Source of the DNA: Parus major | Lineage: Eukaryota; Chordata; Aves; Passeriformes; Paridae | Direction: 5' to 3' | Assembly (NCBI RefSeq): GCF_001522545.3 | Contig: NC_031768.1 | Location: 111,171,212 to 111,235,211, forward strand | Length of the DNA: 64,000 nucleotides | In this document: positions 12,301-23,847 of the stretch, piece after piece | How positions within the stretch are numbered: position 1 is the first letter of the stretch | Layout of the letters: each line of letters starts with the position of its first letter | Made by a program: the position numbers and the translations under genes | Notes under the pieces: generated by a model | Databases searched by the model: none | What the model saw: only the letters and a program-made list of their open reading frames with translations | Told to the model about the DNA's origin: nothing

Positions 12301-15300
12301 AACTCAGAAAACTGCTTATGCAGAAAGCACAACAAATGTAGGCTTCAACACGCAGGGAAAAAAATTGGAATTGTCCAGTTATCTCCTTACCCAAAAATTT
12401 TATTTCATCTGCAAATAGAGAAAAAAATCCTTGCCTTTCAAAAGGTCCCTCAATAGAAACAACAAAGAGATGCAACTGAAAATCAAAGCAACGTTTTAGA
12501 TAGTTTCCTTTCATGACAAAGTTTCAAGGTTCTCTGTCAAGCAGCAGTGTCAGGCAGGGAGAAAAGCATGCAGCACTCTTCTCTTTGATGATGTAAAAAA
12601 AAATAATGGAAAAAGAGCCATTTCAGTAAAGCTGCCTTGAGAAAAAAAGGGAAGTGTTTCCTGCTGTGGATGCTGTTAGAGGAGCAGCCAACATGGTGAG
12701 ATTAACAACAGCTTGAAAATGTTTCTCCACACACAAAATGAGCACATGAGAGAATATATTTTTGTGTTGCTTTTAGGATTAGTTGACAGATGATCTCCCC
12801 AGATGAGCTGGTCACTTACATGAGGTCTCAATAAATTTATTTCCACAAGGAGGGATGCTGATATAGCAGAGATTTTGTGCGACACAGATCACACCGAACC
12901 ATTGATATTTTAAATTCTGCAGCTGATCTTGCATGGTTGCTAAGAAGTGCAGGCAAAGAGACCACAGTGATTGCAGCAGTGAGCTGAACTCATGTCTCAC
13001 ATGGCTCGAAGATGCAGTTTGACAAGTGCTGCTTAAGCAAACCTGAGCACGTCACTTATTTCCCAATGATTTACTCTCCACAGTCACTCGTGACATAAAA
13101 GCCAACAATCAGTCATTAGCACACAGCAAAGGAAGCTTTCCCAGGGTATTATGTATCATGTTTGGACAGTTAGAACTCACAGCTATTATTTATTCACACC
13201 ACCATAAATTATTCTCCTCCAAATGAACCTGAGTCACGTAAGTGCTGACTTGGAAACTACCACAAGCCTCTCCTCTCCTGCAGCATGTATTTTTCCTTTC
13301 TAATAAACTTCCTGCCTAAAAATGGCAAATCAAAGTGAAGCTGAGGTGTTTAAAATCAATGCCCTGGAGGCACTTGCGTTAACATTTGCTGTGTCCCTTT
13401 TCAGGCTCTAAATTTGTCAAGGGCTAAAATCATCTCAGCACTGTGAAACAGCACCAGTGGTGCCAGTGAGATACTTTTCATGCTGGTGTAAGCATCAAAT
13501 CATTTTTCACAGGCTTTTGCTTTCCTCTTTTTTTATTTTTAATGCATATTTTGTCCTGTCAAACAATACCCAACCAGGCACTTTAGACATACAGTGTAAA
13601 ACTAGTGCAAACTTCCTGATGGGCACTGTTGTCATCCTGTGGATGTGGTTAGCAAGGGTTGGAATGAAACCAGGGAAAAGTAGGACTGAAAACCCCCTGG
13701 GAGTCGTTATAAAGATCAAGAATTTGGTGCTGAATTATCACTAAATTAAAGCCAATTTACCATGTCTGTGTGGTGGTCCATTTCCTCAGACACTTCCACA
13801 AATAGCAGATGAAAAATATCTCTCCTGTTAAGAATAGAGGACAAAAAGTCAAACAACGAAACAAAGAAAATAACAAACCAAATGACCCTATAAAACAACA
13901 ACAACAAAACACACACACACACACACTTTCCCCAAAATACCCAGACTGCTTTCTGCTACATTCTGGAATTACACAATTTTGAAAGAGGGGTACCAAGTGT
14001 GAACTGACAGGAGAGAAACTGAGTTGCCCTCACAGGTCTAAGGGGTGTTCCTGGGCTCATGCCACTGCTAACAGACCTAAATTAATAATGCAGTGCCCTC
14101 TGAAGTTACCCACACTGTTTCAGAGCTAAAGCCAAGCATTTTAATGGATGGCCCTTGGGCACAGGCCATGTTACACCTTTCATCTTCCACAGCAGCTCTA
14201 GAGATACCCTGGTGTGTTGTGGGGTCCAGGTATCCAACAGGGGGTGGTGCAAGCAACGATCAAGCTGGAAATTTCAGTAGAAAGTTGAATTTATCACTGG
14301 GTTTAGTACTTCCCCCAACACTCAGTCTGTGATGAACACAGCAGACCACTTGAGCTGTAGTATTCTCAGAGATATTTGTGCTACAGCTCCTGTATCTGAC
14401 TTGTGCAAGCACTCAGATCTGATGCACTGTGCTCTGGGGCCAACTGCCTGCTCAAATCTCTGACAGCTTTATTGTCACGCCATGGCAGAAGAAGATACCT
14501 CCTTAGAAAATAACTTGAAAATAACTTTATTGTTATTTTAGGCATCTCTGACACTTCTTTGGGATGTTCTGTCTGCTGCTCCAGCAGATGCTGCTGGGAG
14601 AGGAACAATTCTATTGACAAGCTGTCCCTGCTGTAAATGTGATGTTGTGCCTCACTGGCACATTTTGGAGATGTCTTCTTGTTTCATCTACTTGGCAAAA
14701 TTTGTCTCACACATGCTGGAAATACCCATGCTGTAGAAAATTATTGTTACTTAACTCACATAAACACTGCAGAAGGTATTGGCAAATAAAAGGGTTGACC
14801 TCGACTTGTTGGTGCAGCCAGAAAATGTCTTTGGATAATTGTTTCTCCAGAGCCTTCCAGAACATAAGACAAGCAGTTTTAAACATGTACATCTTTAACT
14901 GCTTTGATAATTTCTTCTATGCTTAGATACATCTATCTTCTTTTTTGTTTCAAGACAGAACCAAAACCAGGCAGCCACTGTCCAAATCAGGTAAATCTGA
15001 TGTTACTTTCACCTGTCATTAAAGCTTGAACAGCTCCTACAGGCTAAAATCAAAAGATCAACTTTTGCAAGCTCAGTAAGACTAAATAATGTGAATAAGC
15101 ACCAAGAGGCAGATCTTTGATTGATATGAATTGTGACCAATGGTGTACACAAATCAAGGGCATAGCCCTGAGCTTTGGTATTTCTTCTGCAGGACCTTAG
15201 CTTTGAACTTCTGAGGTCTCTATTTACCCATTTCCTTGCAGAGAATGTTTCCCCTTTAAATAAACACTATCAGGGCTGTTCACACAGCACAGGAAGTCCA

Positions 15301-16472
15301 GGGCTGGGATTCACTCAGGGTCTTGCTGAAGTGAGTAATTTATTATTTCAATTAATTGTTCAGTTATACTTATGTGTTTGCTATCACTCTACCAGGTTTT
15401 GAACTATTTTTTATTTTTCCTTCTCATTCTCAGGGCATGATCTTTGCAGGAAGGGACTGCACAGCCAAGGCAGCTGGTAAAGAAATATGTCACTCATTAG
15501 TTTCACACTGGAAAAGTAAATATTCTAGCAAAAGTCTTGCATGTCTGTTTATTTGTGAGAATGTCTGTGGCTGAGCTTTACGTGAAATAAACCAAAAGAA
15601 GACAAATGTCAACACCTCGGCTGACAAACGCAAAACAAAGGGCTTTATCCAGAAGGAAAGTCCTTTTTGCCTGCAGGAGGATGCTCACAGCCCCCCTTGC
15701 TGCAGGGAGAGGCAGGAGCACAGGACTGAGCTGCAGGCACACCTCCCCAGCCTGGGTGGGATGCAGCTGCCGGGATGTTTGTTTGTTGGGCTCCCCAGCT
15801 CTGCTCATCAGGCTCTGCTGCCTGAGCTCACGGCCAAGTTCTCCTCCTGACCCATCCCAGGGACTCCTGCAGCCCGTGGGGAGCCAGCAGAGGGAAGGCT
15901 TTTCCCCCTGTGCAGAAAAACAGCTCCATTTTCAGCACTTCATTAACTATTGCAGCTGCAACAGACCCACTGTAAGCGGGGAAATGGAAACCAAACAAAC
16001 CAAACCAAAAAAAAAACCACAAACCTCATCGATGATGCCTCAAGTTGCCACATCCAGCACTAAGGACGGCACAGTTCACACCATTTTTCAGCCTCTTTAA
16101 AACATGCTTTTTGCCTCAGTGTTTGCAGCTGACAAACACACCTACTTCCCTCATCGCCCCAAGTCTCAGCACCAAATCTGTCACTGTGATCTGGGACTCC
16201 TGAAAATCTGAATTTCTGAATAGACCATAGCCTTCTGCACTCTGCCTGTCCCACTGGCACGTGGTCCATAACCAAAATCAGCTCTGGAGGAACCTGTTAG
16301 CGTGTCCAGCCTGCAGCTCATCCACTTTGGGATTTTCCCTGACCACCTTAGGCTATAAAATATCACTGAGGGGTTTGCAATAGGCTGATGTGTGTGTAAG
16401 AAAAACAAGTACACAAAGTACAAAGCTCTGAATTTCACTGTTCAACAAACAAATTTTAGTTTTCCTACAAGA
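9389..16472. other. Intergenic or intronic DNA, no gene seen
   Basis: Unique sequence. Landmarks are a purine-rich stretch at about 10525-10670, the AAC/CA repeat at 13894-13926, a small A/T hairpin at 14518-14539 (AAAATAAC, six-base loop, GTTATTTT), and a GC-richer patch at about 15650-15950. That patch carries a 164-codon frame starting at 15606, on the plus strand, with opposing frames on the minus strand. Its translation is cysteine, serine and proline rich without any recognisable family. The stretch 13010-13450 has the even, CpG-poor texture often seen in conserved non-coding DNA, which is an impression only. Confidence 0.5.
13894..13926. repeat. Compound (AAC)n-(CA)n microsatellite
   Basis: Five AAC-like units run directly into 17 bases of CA repeat. 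Compound microsatellites of this kind are usually length-variable between individuals. No gene context. Confidence 0.92.
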
Positions 16473-16513
16473 GGTGGGGTTTTTTTTTGTGGTTTTTTTG
16501 GTTTTTTTTCTCT
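16473..16513. repeat. T/G-rich low-complexity tract
   Basis: Runs of T (8-9 bases) separated by short G groups on the plus strand. This is low-complexity sequence of the same type as the tracts near 9.3 kb and 23.8 kb. No retroposon body is visible beside it. Confidence 0.8.
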
Positions 16514-17482
16514 TAAAGAAGAGCTATTTCCTGGGCCATTCAATTTGCATTAGTAAGTGAATTATATGCACACTAGCTGAGAGTCACACTGTGAAGTGAT
16601 GCTTTGAATGGAATACAGCATGTATTGGATTAGGGAAAATTTAAGACTACACAAAATCTCAGTTGTTTCTTTCAGTAGATTTGCTGCAAAAGGACTTTTT
16701 TTCCCCTAATCCTACCAGCTGAGACTTTCTGGTTGTGCATCCTTAAAGCTGTTTTTATAATTACATAATAAGAATTTAAAATCTCATAAACCTTGATTGA
16801 AGACAGAACTCAGGCAATTCATGGATTTTCTTTCTATGAGCTCCCATTTTCAAACAGTTTTTAAAGCATCCAGCCATGTATGATCCAGGATAGGCACATG
16901 ATAAGAAAAGGGAACCCAAAAGGTTTTTCCCAGAGGAATTTTAAGTTGCTGCCCACCCCTAAGTGGTGCAAGTGTGTAATGCAATATACACACACCTGAC
17001 AAATTAGGGTTGGATCAGTGAACATCTCTGACAGGGATCATACAGTGAATCTACCAGGATGAAAGGTGGAGATAGTGATGACAATATGGAAATAAATAAA
17101 GCCAAATAAAAGGTATGTTTTAACTTGAGAAGGACAAAAAGGGACACACGTTACTGAAATGGTCTAAGCTGTGAATTTGCATCTTTAATGGAAACTAAAT
17201 ATTTTCAAAACATATGTATTTTTACCCTCTCTCTCTCTAACAAAATCCTCCCCACCCCAACCAAAATGTGTTTATCTCTACTAACAGAGATTTAGACAAT
17301 CCAATTTTCTTCACTTGACTTTGATATTTGCTAGAAGCACAGAACTGGCAACTGCAGAAAGGCAAATCTCCTGATTGCCAAGCAAATGGACTCCCATCGT
17401 GTTGGCCATGGCTGCCTTGTCCACACTGACCTGGAAGGAGAGGTCTCAGGGGAAGAGGGCTGAACATAATGTCACAAAAATG

Positions 17483-17540
17483 CTGTATTTTTGCAGCTGA
17501 ACTGCACATCATTCTCTGCACACTGTGTTTTTGCAGCTGG
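17483..17540 (+). repeat. Pair of 18-bp direct repeats
   Basis: CTGTATTTTTGCAGCTGA at 17483-17500 recurs as CTGTGTTTTTGCAGCTGG at 17523-17540, with two mismatches and a period of 40 bases. Each copy contains a CAGCTG E-box. The repeat could be a small local duplication or coincidence of pyrimidine tracts. Confidence 0.55.
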
Positions 17541-18690
17541 AATACCTAATTTCTCTTATTATCCACACCGTATAGGATCTCACACAGAACGCTGCTGTAG
17601 AGGTATCAGGACAACACAAATGTGCCATAAACTACTGCAATGTATTTTGCCTTCATTTTCACTGTCATCACAGCAAAAAATCACCTCAATCAACCGGATG
17701 CAGGGCAGAGAATCACCTCTTACGGGAACATTTGTGCTGCACTGACATGAGCTGAGCAGAAGTGACTTCTTCCTGAGCTCGTCACCCCGCAGGGTAATGT
17801 GAGCTGCACATGCACTGGCTTGGCTTCCTGGGGCCAAATCCTGGCTGAGAGGCTCCATAGACAGGGTAAAACACTCACTGAGCAGGATGGTTGGCAGAGA
17901 AGAGTCAGTGGTCAGACCCTCCAGCTTCAGCTTTAACCACCTGGTCGTGTGGGAGAGGGAACACACTGCAGGCAAACACTGCACACTGGAAGTTTGGAAT
18001 CAGCTCCTTCTCCTCAGCCTCATTTTAAACAGAATGCCCCAGAAACCATGAGAAATACTGCTCTGAAAGGCCAGGAAATCTCTGTGGGCTGTTCAGGGCT
18101 TTTCTGTGGCTTAGAAGCGTCCCATTCACCACAAGCTCAAGGGCACCACCCTGACCAAGGGGAGCACAGTGCCAGCATTTTGGGGGAAATTTCTCTAAGT
18201 TCAGGTTCATACCTGTGGTTGATCTTCACAAAACTAATACAGAATGTGTGCTTTTGTATCTCTGAAGCTCCATCTGCACAAAACCAAATGTTAATCATCA
18301 TCTGCCCGTGTCCAAAGGGACATCCATTGATCCAAGCACTGTGCAAACATGTTATAGACTGCACTTTAAATGTCATATGGCACAAACCCACCTGCTTACC
18401 TAACAAAACTCAGCACTCCTTGCCCACACCAAATCTCAGCACACTCTTCCAGCCCCTAATTAAGAAAAGAAATAACAACAAACAAAACAGGGAGATGGCT
18501 ATAACTACTTGCAGTTGTCTAAACAAAATCAGTTTTAAAAGCAGAGCTCAAGGAGTTTTGTAAAAGAGCATGGTTTTGTGCTGGATGTATTTTCTGTAGC
18601 AAAACCAGTGTCTTCTTACTTCATAGTCATTGCCAGAGATCTTTCAGGTTAGGGTTACAGTTTATTATTCCAAATACACCTTGAGACGAG

Positions 18691-18770
18691 GAAAGAAAAA
18701 ACCACCAAAAACCCCACAAAAAACAGCCAACAAAACCCCTCAGAAACAAACAAAAACCACAGCCAATCAA
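18691..18770. repeat. A/C-rich low-complexity tract
   Basis: Almost only A and C on the plus strand (AAACCACCAAAAACCCC, AAACAAACAAAAACCAC). Low-complexity sequence with no tandem unit long enough to name. Confidence 0.75.
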
Positions 18771-20107
18771 GAAACTCCCAGACTAATTTAAAATATCTAC
18801 ACTGCTGTCTGTTTATCTTCACTTAAATCAGCTTGTCTTCACTCAGATTCTTATCTTGTTTAGGTTGCTATGGTAACTGCATAGTTTTTAATTTGAAAAG
18901 AGAAGAGTGTAGTACTAAATGCTAATTGAATATTGGGAGCCTGGGAGCCTCCCAGATGTCTTTTTACAGACTCGTAGAAACATTTACCAGACGTGGGAAG
19001 AGACTGAAACTCGTGGAAAATGGCAGGGAAAGAAATCACCTTACCTACTCCCCCGGTTTCTATTGGAGAAGATGAAATACATTTTACTTACAAATAGCTA
19101 GTTTGAGGAATATAATCACATTACAGTTTGGCTTTTTCCAGTATTTCCCATGGAAGAAAATGGGAGAGTCTCACTGGCATACATAAAAAAACACTCAGAC
19201 ATGGAAAGGATGGCTCCTCTTTTTTGTCCTTTACTCCAACCTGACAGTGAATTTCTCTGGGGTTTCTACATTTAGCCTGGTGCACTCTTTTCCCCTGCAT
19301 GCTCTGCTATGCCCCATGTCTCATGTGAGTTCACGAGCTGCATCTATTTCAGATGCAGGTTCTCTGAAAAGCAGTTTGTGTACAAAAAGCACAATAAAGC
19401 TCCTCCTTTAGCCTTTGGCAGAGGGGTGACAGCCCTCACACTATCATGAAAGACCGAGGGGTGCAGCCAAAGCAGACATGCAGCAGCAGGTTTTCACTTT
19501 CTACACTGCCCATTAATCTCTTCAATAGAGCGAAGCTCTTTCAGGGCTGACACCGATATGAATTTTGCAGGACTCTCTGCCGTTCCTGGCTTAGCACCAC
19601 TAATTAATAGCTCCTCTGCTGAGCCCCTGCGGTGATTAGCAGGGCAGCTCTGGCTGCAGGAGGTGATGCTGCCAAGCCATGCTGCTGGGATATCACAGCC
19701 TCGGCGTCTCCAGAGCTCTGGCCCCGTGTCCAGGAGCCAAAATCCGAGAGCAGCAGCATCAGCAGGTCTGCCTCGTTCCCCCGGTGCCAGCGCCAGGACT
19801 GGCTCTGAGCTCCTGCCTGCTGGGATAGAGCCCTGCCCAGCTCCCCGGCTCAGCACTGCTGTCCTGCTGAGCCCAGGCAGGGTGCTGCTGGCTCCCTGCT
19901 GGACACGTGTGGCTGAGTGTGGGGATGGCAGGAGGGTAACACAGCTCCCCAGCTCTGCTCGGGCTCCCTGCACCCTGCCAGGCCCAGGGGACACGGGTGG
20001 CACTGTCCTCCCCAGGGCCACAGGGCCAGGCTTGCTGACAGCTGCTGTGCCCTCACTGTCCCGAGGGATTCAGCCCCTAGCGCTGTCCAGGTGCAAAAAT
20101 AGAAACG

Positions 20108-20112
20108 AACCC
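20108..20112. repeat. Left target-site duplication of solo LTR
   Basis: AACCC immediately before the TG of the LTR. It matches AACCC directly after the CA at the other end. Five bases is the usual duplication length of several endogenous retrovirus classes. Confidence 0.75.
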
Positions 20113-20647
20113 TGTGAAAAACGAGGTACACTCCCTGGTAAAACTTAAAGGTTTTAATAAGAGACAATAGGAGACAAAACCAAGATTAACAGCCTGGTGT
20201 TCAGCCAGGAGCACACCTATTTCAGAGACACCCTTTCTGTACCGTTTCTATTGCATCAGCCTATTGCATATTCATAAATTATACATATTTAAACTTTTCC
20301 TCAAACTAGTTTACACATTCTAAGAACTATTTTACATGACTCCTCCTTGAGACCACCTTTCCAGAGCATGTACATTTCTTGGCTGTGGTTTTAGTCTGTT
20401 CTTATTATCAGCTCCAGTTTGGGTTTTGGTGCATGTTTTCTTCAGGCAGTAGGTGCTGATGGCTGGCATATCAGCAGCAGGAGTCCTCATCATGGGGTGT
20501 TATCCCAACCAGTCTCAAGCATAACTATCAGCTATTCCACTGTTATGCCTAAGTTCAGTTAATAGGAATAAAAACTAGAGCAAAGCCTTTTTAACTCCAG
20601 TTTCAATATTTTGTGAAGAGCCAATATAATAATATGTATTCATGACA
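20113..20647 (-). mobile_element. Solo LTR of an endogenous retrovirus
   Basis: A 535-bp segment that begins TGTGAAAAAC and ends TTCATGACA, so it has TG...CA borders on both strands. It is flanked by a perfect 5-bp duplication AACCC. No gag, pol or env sequence adjoins it, so the internal region was lost by LTR-LTR recombination. On the minus strand it starts TGTCATGA, holds an A/T-rich TATA-like region near 20265-20290 (TATAATTTATGAATATG) and has ATTAAA at 20158-20153, a usable poly-A signal variant. I therefore prefer minus orientation. An AATAAA on the plus strand at 20567-20572 leaves the opposite reading possible. A 5-bp duplication fits an ERVL-like or gammaretrovirus-unlike class, but class and family cannot be fixed without a repeat library. 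The intact duplication argues for a fairly young insertion. Confidence 0.8.
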
Positions 20648-20652
20648 AACCC
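20648..20652. repeat. Right target-site duplication of solo LTR
   Basis: AACCC directly after the terminal CA of the LTR, identical to the five bases before its other end. Confidence 0.75.
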
Positions 20653-21145
20653 TGTGTGAGAGCCTCAGCCCACACTGCACTCTCTGCAGCAGGATTACCT
20701 GAAAGTTATCTACGACTCTCTCCTAAAATTAGTTCCACTTGGGGCTGAGCAGGCTGACCTCAGTACACCTGCTGCCAGCCCAGTGCCATGTCTGAATGGC
20801 CCAATCCTCACCAAGCCAAGGAAAGCCCTCTGGACTCCCTGCCCACATCCTCCAAAACCATTCCCCAGGGCAGCAAGCCTTGCAAGTCGATTTTTTTTTT
20901 CTGTGTATTTATATCTGTGTTTATGTGCTGTAAGGTGTGATATTCAGAGTGTAACCTGTGTTTTCAAAGCAAAACTTAAAATTTGATGTGTTTACATGGT
21001 CATTTTCAGAAAAATAAATGAGTGTAATTTCCCACTTGAACACATCAACAAACCAAGAATTCCAAGCACTTTTTCTGTGACAGCACAGGAAACAAAAAAC
21101 CTGGAGCACCTTTCTCCTTACTTACTTGCTTGCTGTTGTTTGATG

Positions 21146-21161
21146 TATTTATTTATTTATT
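21146..21161. repeat. (TTTA)n microsatellite
   Basis: About four TTTA units in a row in unique sequence. Confidence 0.85.
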
Positions 21162-21657
21162 CAGCCCAAACTGTGAGAAAAGCTTTCTGCTTGAGGTTAT
21201 TAGACTACAGAAAATCTGTTAAAAACTTATCAAGACTTGCCATAAATTTGCCAAGGTAAAGTGAGTAAATGACGCATCCAGGGAAGCTGTCCTGGTTTAC
21301 TTATAATCAGTATTTAAAATTGACAACAGATTTTAAATTTGAACCTGAATGCCTGAAGATGCATCTTGAAATACCTCTGCTAAATTGGACAGCTTGTTAG
21401 GATCAGAGAGACATCCTCTACCAGGATGGCATTACCTGCCAGCTGCTGTGGAAGAGGCAGGTCAGGCATTTTCTGAGTGCTCTCTAGACCTGGGGGATCA
21501 TGTCTGAAGCAGCCTGCTTGTGCCCAGACAGCTAAAAGCAGGCTGAGGGTTACAAACATGCAACAAAGAAAGAAGATTTCACAATGAACTGTGACATTTC
21601 ACAGCAATGTTCAAGGCATTAATAGAGAGAAAGGATGAAAGGTGTTCTCTACAAGTC

Positions 21658-21685
21658 TTTTTTTTATTTTTTTTTCCCCCTCTCT
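21658..21685. repeat. Poly-T / pyrimidine tract
   Basis: T8, one A, T9, then a C run and TCTCT. Possible remnant of a minus-strand poly-A tail; no element body recognised. Confidence 0.75.
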
Positions 21686-23779
21686 GGGCAAAAAGAGGTG
21701 AATGAATTTCATTCCACCTACAAATCTTTCCTGGGCTACAACTTGAGTCTTTTCTCGACCCTTTGCTGGTCATGGCACCTTTCCAAGTAATCTAGACCAA
21801 ATATTCCACGCTGAATACCTGGATGGATGAAACACAAATCTGGAGCAGCCCTGAAGCTGTGAAAGGGAGACAGGTTTCCATCCTCTTTCCTGTTCAGCTG
21901 GAAGTGCATTGCATTTCTGGGGGGAAGGGGAGAAGGCTTAAAAGTGGAAAGCAAAATAAAGTAATGGAAAATATTTAATGCATTCCAGATGATTCACCAA
22001 CTGCTCAGCTAGAAATGCAGAGGGGAACTGACAGACAGAGAAGGAAATGCAAATGAGATAAGCAATAAATCAGGAGAGCTGCACAGCCCCAAGTTCTCCT
22101 CAGATTTTTTCAGAAGTCAGTGTTTAGATTTGGCTTTGAATTGACATAATGGGCACATTTTACTTGATGTCTTACTAGCAACCGAGCCAAATCACAGTGC
22201 ACTTTAGTGCTCCAGTGTTCTAATAAGTATTTGCTTCAAAGCAGCAGTTCAGATCTCCCTGTGAATTTTGTCAAGTACACATCATATCAAAGGATAAGCA
22301 TTTGTCAAAGCCTTTATTCAGCCACAAAGCAGGGGGAAGGTTTGTTTAAAGAATGTCAAGTTGCACCTGCTGGTTCACACAGGGAGGATGAAAGGAACGA
22401 CTGGAATGTCTGTCACTGTTGAATTTTTATTTTTCATTTCTTAAAGTATTTTTAACCGACGTGAAAAGACTTGTTGTATTACAAAGGCAGAATGTTGCCA
22501 TAAGCTATTCAGAGCCTTTCAAATGAGAAGATAATGGATTTGTGGCTAATAAAGTGGTGCTTGTCTGTGAAGCAAAAGAGTGGAATTAGGCTGGCATGTT
22601 AACAAGATGCGCATGCTAAAGCAGCCTGAAGTATTGCATGGCCTTTACTATGACAGACTTTCAAGATATTAACCCATAAATTTGCAGTAGATGTGAGATT
22701 GCTCTTTTGGCCTGATGGGCAGAGCGTCAGGACCCACAGCCATTTGGGGTTTGGCTTCCCTCTGGATATCTTGGGGAGGAGGAAGCTTTGTTTCTGCCCT
22801 TCAGATCCCCCCAGAGTGATTTTCCCAGCACAGGGAGCTGTGAATCCTCCTCCCAGGGCAGGTTGGGGAGCACAGCTCTGGGGAAGAGCATGACTGAGAC
22901 CTGCTCTTCATACAAATAAATCCAAAGGCACATGTCCTAAAACAATCTACAACGTCAGATGTCCACAAGATGTAACACAAGGTATGAGCACAGAATACAG
23001 CTGGGCTTTTTTCTGTAAAACAGTAGTTTCTAGAAGAAAAAAAAAGAAGAGGGAGACAACACATACCTACCTAAGGGTAGATTGATGTTACCCTGAGTGT
23101 AGTGCACAGAGTGAGCCTTTCTGTGCCTCTTTTGCTGGCCAGGGAGAGCCTCACCTCTGTCCCTGGTGCAGGGCTTTGGCAGGGTGAGCTCTAAAAAGAA
23201 TGAGGTGCTGAGATCCTTTTGCAGCTGAGCTCGGCTCCACAGCAAGGAGTCTCATGAAGAAGGATTGCCTACAACAGGATGCAGACACTAGACCCATTTA
23301 ATAAACCTCAGCTATTTTCACAAGAGCACATGGACTGTCAGGGAGGAGAAAACAGGGCTGCCTTTGCTGCAGTCCCACAACACTTTCTCCCTTCCTCTGC
23401 ACAGCAAGGGATTACAGAGTGGAAAGTAACATTAGGCAGCACAGCTCCAATCAGCCAGCCTGAGAACGGGGGACTCAGAAAACCAATTAGAGAGGCTCCT
23501 CTGGTTTTTGTCATCCACATTATTAACAACTGCCCTCAGAATTGTTTCCCAAGCTTTGCCTTTTGCTGTTCTGAAGTTCATTTTCAAGTTATTGCCTCTT
23601 TTCATCTACACGCTACGTTGGTAAAGTGCAAGTTGCTCCTGATTTGCAAACAACTACTTAAAAGCTGCTGATTACTTCAGAGGTTACCTGGCTTTCATTT
23701 TTAGGAGAGTATTCATAGATGTGTCTCCTAAGTCCAGCTGTCTGCAAGGAAAACAAGTTACCAAATCAGATAACGAGTT

Positions 23780-23847
23780 GGGTTTTTTGTTGGTTTTCTT
23801 TTGGGGGGGATTTTTTTTTTTTTTAATTTTTTTTTTTTTGGTTTTCA
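23780..23847. repeat. T/G-rich tract with T14 and T13 runs
   Basis: GGTTTTTTGTTGGTTTTC, a G7 run, T14 at 23811-23824, AA and T13 at 23827-23839, then GGTTTTCAG. This is the longest homopolymer block of the window. The TTTTCAG end mimics a splice acceptor, but there is no supported exon after it. Confidence 0.85.

Larger units (their letters stand above)
16514..20107. other. Intergenic or intronic DNA, no gene seen
   Basis: Unique sequence leading up to the solo LTR. It contains the longest open frame of the window (17949-18563, 204 codons, plus strand), which has no recognised domain. It also has a direct repeat at 17483-17540, an A/C-rich tract at 18691-18770 and a GC-rich plateau from about 19600 to 20100 that ends almost exactly at the LTR target site. 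Frames of 161-175 codons on both strands of the plateau reflect its low stop-codon density. CpG dinucleotides are present in the plateau but sparse for its GC level, so I do not call a CpG island. Confidence 0.5.

Noticed and set aside
15606..16100. 164-codon plus-strand frame
   Set aside because: Lies in a GC-richer patch with opposing frames; no motif and no splice context that would make it an exon.
19663..20148. 161-codon plus-strand frame in the GC plateau
   Set aside because: Its end crosses into the solo LTR, and the opposite strand is equally open. This points to composition and not selection.
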